A program made the translations under genes and the position numbers. From Neocallimastix lanati (nom. inval.) (Eukaryota > Neocallimastigomycota > Neocallimastigomycetes > Neocallimastigales > Neocallimastigaceae), in the NCBI GenBank assembly GCA_016946835.1, contig JACVTC010000188.1, positions 182,640 to 246,639 of the forward strand: a stretch of 64,000 nucleotides of DNA. The letters run 5' to 3'. The notes below the pieces were generated by a model, which did not search any database, was not told the origin of the DNA, and saw nothing but the letters and a program-made list of their open reading frames with translations. Positions 56,494 through 64,000 of the stretch are shown here, piece by piece. How positions within the stretch are numbered: the first letter of the stretch is position 1; each line of letters begins with the position of its first letter.

Positions 56494-58731
56494 ATGAATT
56501 CAATCAGTATGGAAGCTACTAAGGAAGCTGAAGCGTCAAAATTAATTTCTGCAATTACCGAATTTATTCCCACATTTTTTTCACCTAACGGTGTGTTGGC
56601 CCGCAATGAAGACAACACAAAGCTTAATCTAAACGAACTAACTGAACAGTGTGAATTGTTCTTTGATGAACATGCCAATTCGTTCCCAAATGACAACTTT
56701 AGAAACGCTTTCGTTATCAGCAAACTTTATGGACCAGCTAAAAAATGGGGATTATCTCTCAAGGCTGATGGAACACTTAATTCTCTCACCTATGAGGAAT
56801 TTAAGAGGTTATTGTTAGAAAATTTTGGAGATACAAAGGAACAAAGGTTTGTTTTAATTGAAGAACTTTTGAACCTTAAACAGCTTCACCTCGGAAAGGC
56901 AGCTTTCTTTACTATTGAATTCAGAAGATTAGCGTCAAGAATTGGTTGGAACGACGATGTTTTTATTGACCTTATCCGGAGAGGCCTTCTTGAGGAGGTT
57001 CGTCTGGAGTTCGATAAAATTGAAAGACCAAAGACCCTTTTTGAAGCAACAAATTCAATCATCAGCATCGATAAAAAATGTTTCATTAACAACCTAGCCA
57101 AAACAAATAAGTCAACCAACAAGTCGCAAAAAAGAAAAAGAGATGAGCATCCAAAACAGGAATTCAAGAACAACAAAGTACACAAGAAATTCAGAAAAAA
57201 TCAAAACAAAGAAAGCATCCTTTCGGCTAACTATACACCAAACACTTCAAATTCAATGACCACAACATTTATATTAAATAATAATGGAAAGAAAATGAAA
57301 ATAAACGTCCTTATTGATTCTGGTTCTGCAAGAAGTTACATCTGTAGAGACTTTGTAAACGCCAACAGAATTCAATTATCTACCTTGTCTTCACCATTGA
57401 ACATTCAGTTACCGAACAACAAAAGTATGAATATAAGACAAGTAACGAAGAAATTAGGCCTTGCCTTCATGGACCACAAGGAAAGCTATGAATTCTACGT
57501 AGCTACCTTACAACTTCAGGGAATATCAGCCATCCTTGGAAGAAATTGGTTGAGTATTCATATGCCATACGTAGATTTCAAAAATAATAAGATTTACTTT
57601 TTAGAGAACCACTGCGGAAATCACTACCCTTCAGCAAAAGGGAATAAATTCATTTTTCACTCTAAAGATGTTACTGCTGCAATTTTGCCAAACAACGAAA
57701 ACAACAATGTATCAAAAGATAAAACAGAAACATACTCAATATCTGGTGACGAACTTTTTGATATAGATATTTGCGCCGCTTTAGTAAATGAAACTGATAA
57801 AGATGAAATTATCAACATATACTATCAAGATTTGAAAATTGTATTTGAAAAGAAAGAGGCAGACAAATTGCCTCCACATCGTGAATATGATATATCAATT
57901 GACCTAGTCCCTGGTGGTCAATTATATTATGGACCTGTGTACTCTCTTACGATTGTCGAAATGGAAGCTCTTAAAAACTATTTAAAAGAAAATTTAGATA
58001 AGGGGTTTATAAGGAAGTCAAAATCACCTGCTGGTGCCCCTGTCCTGTTTGTAAAAAAACAAGATGGAAGCTTACGACTCTGCGTTGATTATAGGAAATT
58101 AAATTCTATTACAATTAGGAATAGCTACCCTATCCCAAGATTGGTTGACTTGATTGAATCGTTTAAGGGAGCAGTAATATTCACTCGTTTGGACCTTCGA
58201 TCTGCGTATAACCTTGTCCGCGTTAAAGAAGGTCATGAATATTTAACTGCTTTTAGAACACCTTTAGGCCAATTTGAATATCTAGTAATGCCCTTTGGCT
58301 TAAGAAATGCCCCCTCGGTGTTTCAAAGATTCATCCAGGATGTTTTATCTGATGCAATTGGCATATTTGTTCAAGTATACTTGGATGATATAATAATTTA
58401 TTCAAAAAGTTTGGACGAACATATTCAACATGTTCGTAAAATATTGTCGCTTCTAATTAAAAATGGTCTTTACGTGAAATTGGAAAAATGTGATTTTCAT
58501 GTTAAAGAAACTATTTTTTTAGGGTTTGTGGTGTCTGTAAATGGTCTTTCAATGGACAAGAATAAGGTTAAAGCTGTTATCGACTGGCCTATCCCAAAAA
58601 ATATTAAAGAACTCCAAGGGTTTCTAGGACTTTGTAACTTCTATAGGAAGTTTATAAATAATTTTGCCGAGATCATTGAACCTCTCCGTCGGCTTTTGAA
58701 GAAGAACTCTTCCTTCATTTGGGATGTTAGG
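56494..58731 (+). CDS. gag-pol: Fused Gag-Pol of Ty3-type element E5, truncated
   Basis: One open frame starts with a Gag body of the Retrotrans_gag type (about residues 15-215), followed by a very basic linker with no CCHC knuckle. Protease comes next (VLIDSGSARSY, near 273), then reverse transcriptase with KLPPHREYDI (about 458), FTRLDLRSAY (catalytic Asp near 567) and the VYLDDIIIYS box (about 630). The frame is cut at codon 746, in the connection region (SSFIWD), where the E6 LTR begins; an artificial stop follows at 58777-58779 inside that LTR. RNase H and integrase are not in the window. They may lie beyond E6 on the right. Gag and Pol in one frame without a shift site contrasts with E1, E2 and E4. 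Confidence 0.88.
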
Positions 58732-59340
58732 TGTAACGAATATTGGAATATCCGTGTTTTAAAGAGTGTAACACAATAGGTAAGCACTTTTTGATTAATA
58801 AGTAATTTGGTTTTTAAAATATAGTTTTATTAATTAAGAAATTTAAAAATATTAATTATAAAGATTAATTATTGTAATATTTCGAATTACTTATTAATTA
58901 ATTCAATAATTAATAAAAACACAATTTTTAAAAAATATTTTTTTTTTGGCTGCGAAATTCACTCCTATTTATAGTTTTTCAAAATTTAAATCCATAAAAA
59001 TTTAAAACCATAAAATCATTAAAAAGTTTCATAAAAATTGATTATTTTCGGTTAAAAAGAATCTAAAAGAAATAATGATAAAAGATAAATTAAAATAGAA
59101 TTTCTATCTGATTTGTTTCTATTAATTTCTAAGAATTTCTTTTGTTAATTTTTTACAGAAATTTATACAGAAACAAATACAGAAACAAATACAGAAATGA
59201 AGTATAAAAATTCTTTAAAATTTAAATGATATAAAATTTTAGTAAAGGTGTGAGTCGAACCCTAGTGGTTCAGGCTGAGGTCATAGTGACTAACCACTAT
59301 GCCAGCATTCTAATTTCTAGTTTTTTTAAGATTCGTTACA
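58732..59340 (-). repeat. 3' LTR of E6
   Basis: Ten-base inverted termini TGTAACGAAT/ATTCGTTACA. On the minus strand it follows a purine tract at 59341-59352, which makes it the 3' LTR of the minus-strand element. It contains a tRNA-like stretch at 59252-59304. It interrupts the RT region of E5. Confidence 0.88.
59252..59304 (-). other. tRNA-like sequence within the E6 LTR
   Basis: On the minus strand TGGCATAGTGG fits the A box and GGTTCGACTC fits the B box. Their starts are 43 bases apart, as in real tRNA genes. The D-arm region can form CATAGTG/CACTATG. Acceptor and T stems do not pair, so it is not a functional tRNA, but it could bind TFIIIC. Confidence 0.5.
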
Positions 59341-59352
59341 TGGTCCTCCTCT
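59341..59352 (-). promoter_or_regulatory. Polypurine tract of E6
   Basis: The minus strand reads AGAGGAGGACCA immediately before the LTR start TGTAACG. Confidence 0.7.
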
Positions 59353-59562
59353 AGGATTCGGATGCCAGACGAATCTTTTACTTTAAATCTAAAACTATTT
59401 CTAATTCTAACTTTTATAATAATAAACTATAACTAAAATACTTATAAGAGTGATAATTTAATTAATACATTGGATAATAAAAATTACATGAATTTTAAGT
59501 TTTAAAAATAAAGTATAAAAATAAAACTATCTAGAATAAATGTTTTTGAATAATATAAAATA

Positions 59563-59595
<33 letters not shown>

Positions 59596-59663
59596 ATCAT
59601 AAGTTAGAATGATTAATAGTACTTTGATGAAATAAAATTTATTTTTGATTAAATGATTTATAT

Positions 59664-62337
<2,674 letters not shown>

Positions 62338-63528
62338 TTATTTAAAGCAAAGTTTCTTTTCAGAGAAATTTATCATTGGATTATGGGTACAGAGCCATTC
62401 AGAGCCAAGTATGCAGCAGTAAGAGGGTAAATCGATGATGTAGAATTCAGCTAAGCATTTGTGATTATCATAAGTGAGGGAGAGTGGCATGGTTTTGCCT
62501 AATATAGTTTGATTTCCACCTATACCGGAGACTTGTGGGACAACATTTTGTTTTTCGAAGGGAATATTATTTTCTTTTGCGAAGTAGATATCCATAAGAT
62601 TTAATTGTGATCCGGAGTCAATTAAAATTTTGGTTTTAACAGAAGCGTTTGAGGTACTTATATTGAATTCAAAGGTTGCAGTTTTAACATTGGGATTATC
62701 AGAGAGTCTTGGTCTTGGTTTGGTTGTTTCTGGATTTGTTACGTAAGTAGTATTACTGCTTGTACTGTTATTATTGTTTCTTTTTCTGTTTTTGATGGGG
62801 CAATTATCAAGTTGATGGTCAGTAGATCCACAATAGAGGCAGAGGTTTTCCTTTCTTCTTCTTTCTTTCTCTTCTTTTGAAAGAGGTCCATGGGTTTTAT
62901 TAGGTTTGGATTGAAAAGGTTTTTTACCAGCGTTTCTTTTAAAATTGTTTCTAGTATTACTATTATTGTTGTTTTGTCGGTTGGTTAAGTTATTAAAGTT
63001 TCGATGGTTTGATATGCGGCTATCGATTCTGGAAGCAATTGTTTGCATTGCGAATAATGAACGGGGTCCTGGAAACATTTCGAGTATTCTGGTAGCTATT
63101 TGGTCTTGTAATCCATCCAAGAAAGCATCCATCTTGGCTTCTTCTTTCCAAGATGAATCATCAGCATATCGGTTGAATTCCATGATGTAATGTTGAATAT
63201 CACCGATTCTTTTTTGCTTTATTGTTCTTAACCTATGGTTTGCCACGAAAGTTGCGTCATTATTCCCAAAAACCGATTTCATTCGTTCGATGAATTCTTC
63301 GTAATTACCTAGGCATGGATCCATGTTTTCAATTAACGTTGCTGCCCAGTTCATAGCGGTTCCATATAGTCTTGAAATAATGTATACCACTTTTGATTCA
63401 TCATCAACGAATCTATCTGGATAGATCATAAAAAGAAGTTCAATTTTAGCGAGGAATCCTTTAAAATACCTTCTATCGCCGGCGAATCCATCCTTGAGTG
63501 TTGCATTACTATTGTTTACTTCTTCCAT
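62338..63528 (-). CDS. gag: Gag-protease of chromovirus E6
   Basis: A 396-residue open frame: Gag body (about 20-170), a basic Asn-rich linker, a CCHC knuckle (CLYCGSTDHQLDNC, near 230) and a retropepsin-like protease at the C-terminus (ILIDSGSQLNLM, near 300, then ILGSEWL). It ends in TAA in the middle of what should be one Gag-Pol frame; 33 bases later the same frame continues with RT. This stop may be a nonsense mutation or a readthrough site. The poly-A tract directly upstream of its ATG (63529-63550) lies in the leader. Confidence 0.85.
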   Translation of the reverse strand: MEEVNNSNATLKDGFAGDRRYFKGFLAKIELLFMIYPDRFVDDESKVVYIISRLYGTAMNWAATLIENMDPCLGNYEEFIERMKSVFGNNDATFVANHRLRTIKQKRIGDIQHYIMEFNRYADDSSWKEEAKMDAFLDGLQDQIATRILEMFPGPRSLFAMQTIASRIDSRISNHRNFNNLTNRQNNNNSNTRNNFKRNAGKKPFQSKPNKTHGPLSKEEKERRRKENLCLYCGSTDHQLDNCPIKNRKRNNNNSTSSNTTYVTNPETTKPRPRLSDNPNVKTATFEFNISTSNASVKTKILIDSGSQLNLMDIYFAKENNIPFEKQNVVPQVSGIGGNQTILGKTMPLSLTYDNHKCLAEFYIIDLPSYCCILGSEWLCTHNPMINFSEKKLCFK

Positions 63529-63550
63529 TTTTTTTTTTTTTTTTTTTTTT

Positions 63551-63892
63551 AATTCTAATTATTGATTACTAATTATTAATTATTAATTATTAATTATTAT
63601 TAATTATTAAATATTGATTATTACTAATTATTATTAATTATTATTATTAATTATTACTAATTATTGAATATTGATTATTACTATTAATTATTACTAATTA
63701 TTGAATATTGATTATTACTATTAATTATTACTAATTATTGAATATTGATTATTACTATTAATTATTACTAATTATTGAATATTGATTATTATTATTATTA
63801 ATTAATTATTAATTATTACTAATTATTGATTATTAATTATTATATTAATTATTAAATATTAATTATTAAATATTAATTATTACTAATTTTTT

Positions 63893-63946
<54 letters not shown>

Positions 63947-64000
63947 TTATTATAATCATTAATTTTGATTGAATAATAAATATACAATATAATTAATTAT
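63551..64000. repeat. A+T repeats at the right edge
   Basis: ATT/AAT-rich repeats, including about three units of 37 bp (ATTACTAATTATTGAATATT...) at 63653-63800, and a T tract at 63886-63944. No gene and no LTR end are visible. Confidence 0.75.

Noticed and set aside
59225-59310. Functional tRNA gene in the E6 LTR
   Set aside because: A and B boxes fit, but acceptor and T stems do not pair and no normal anticodon arm forms.

Overview
The window is extremely A+T-rich eukaryotic DNA full of homopolymer runs and short tandem repeats. It contains fungal-type Ty3 and Ty1/copia LTR retrotransposons, intron-containing tRNA genes and one secreted, cysteine-rich subtilisin-like protease with chitin-binding and ricin-type lectin modules. 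Taken together this suggests an anaerobic gut fungus (Neocallimastigomycota). That placement is inferred from composition and domain style; no search was run.

Layout. The window is a row of tRNA-Ile(UAU) loci, all on the minus strand, each with LTR elements stacked just upstream. 1-11298: stack 0, with E1 (Ty3, 282-6280), a solo LTR, E2 (internally deleted Ty3, 6783-10433) and LTRs of another family. 11299-20415: tRNA-upstream flank, simple repeats and the copia element E3 (12621-19075). 20416-23527: tRNA-Ile copy 1 plus two LTRs. 23528-37512: flank, a Ty3 integrase relic, the protease gene (26106-30533, minus), a long A+T spacer with MITE-like and foldback repeats, a LINE reverse-transcriptase relic and a GATA tract. 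37513-49636: tRNA copy 2 and a 12-kb stack of three LTRs, the complete Ty3 element E4 (40337-48399) and two solo LTRs. 49637-53241: tRNA copy 3 plus two LTRs. 53242-64000: tRNA copy 4, an LTR, E5 (Ty3 with fused Gag-Pol) and E6 (chromovirus on the minus strand) inserted into E5 and running off the right edge.

How the parts fit. At four tRNA genes the first LTR begins after a tetranucleotide lying about 10 bp upstream of the mature tRNA 5' end, and nearly every LTR-LTR junction repeats that tetranucleotide (ATCT, AAAT, TCAA, ATCA). Beyond each stack the same flanking sequence resumes. This is the pattern expected from integrases guided to RNA polymerase III start sites, as known for yeast Ty3, used repeatedly at one site.

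Three Ty3 elements (E1, E2, E4) share a gag-pol junction made of a TTTAAAC/T heptamer, a 7-8 nt spacer and a hairpin with an 8-nt loop; the stem sequences differ but pairing is kept, which indicates programmed -1 frameshifting. E2, E4 and E5 share a roughly 150-180 nt leader domain whose closing stem and internal hairpins are kept by different sequences. These two RNA elements and the tRNA-anchored stacks are the main discoveries. The only non-transposon protein gene I can support with confidence is the protease.
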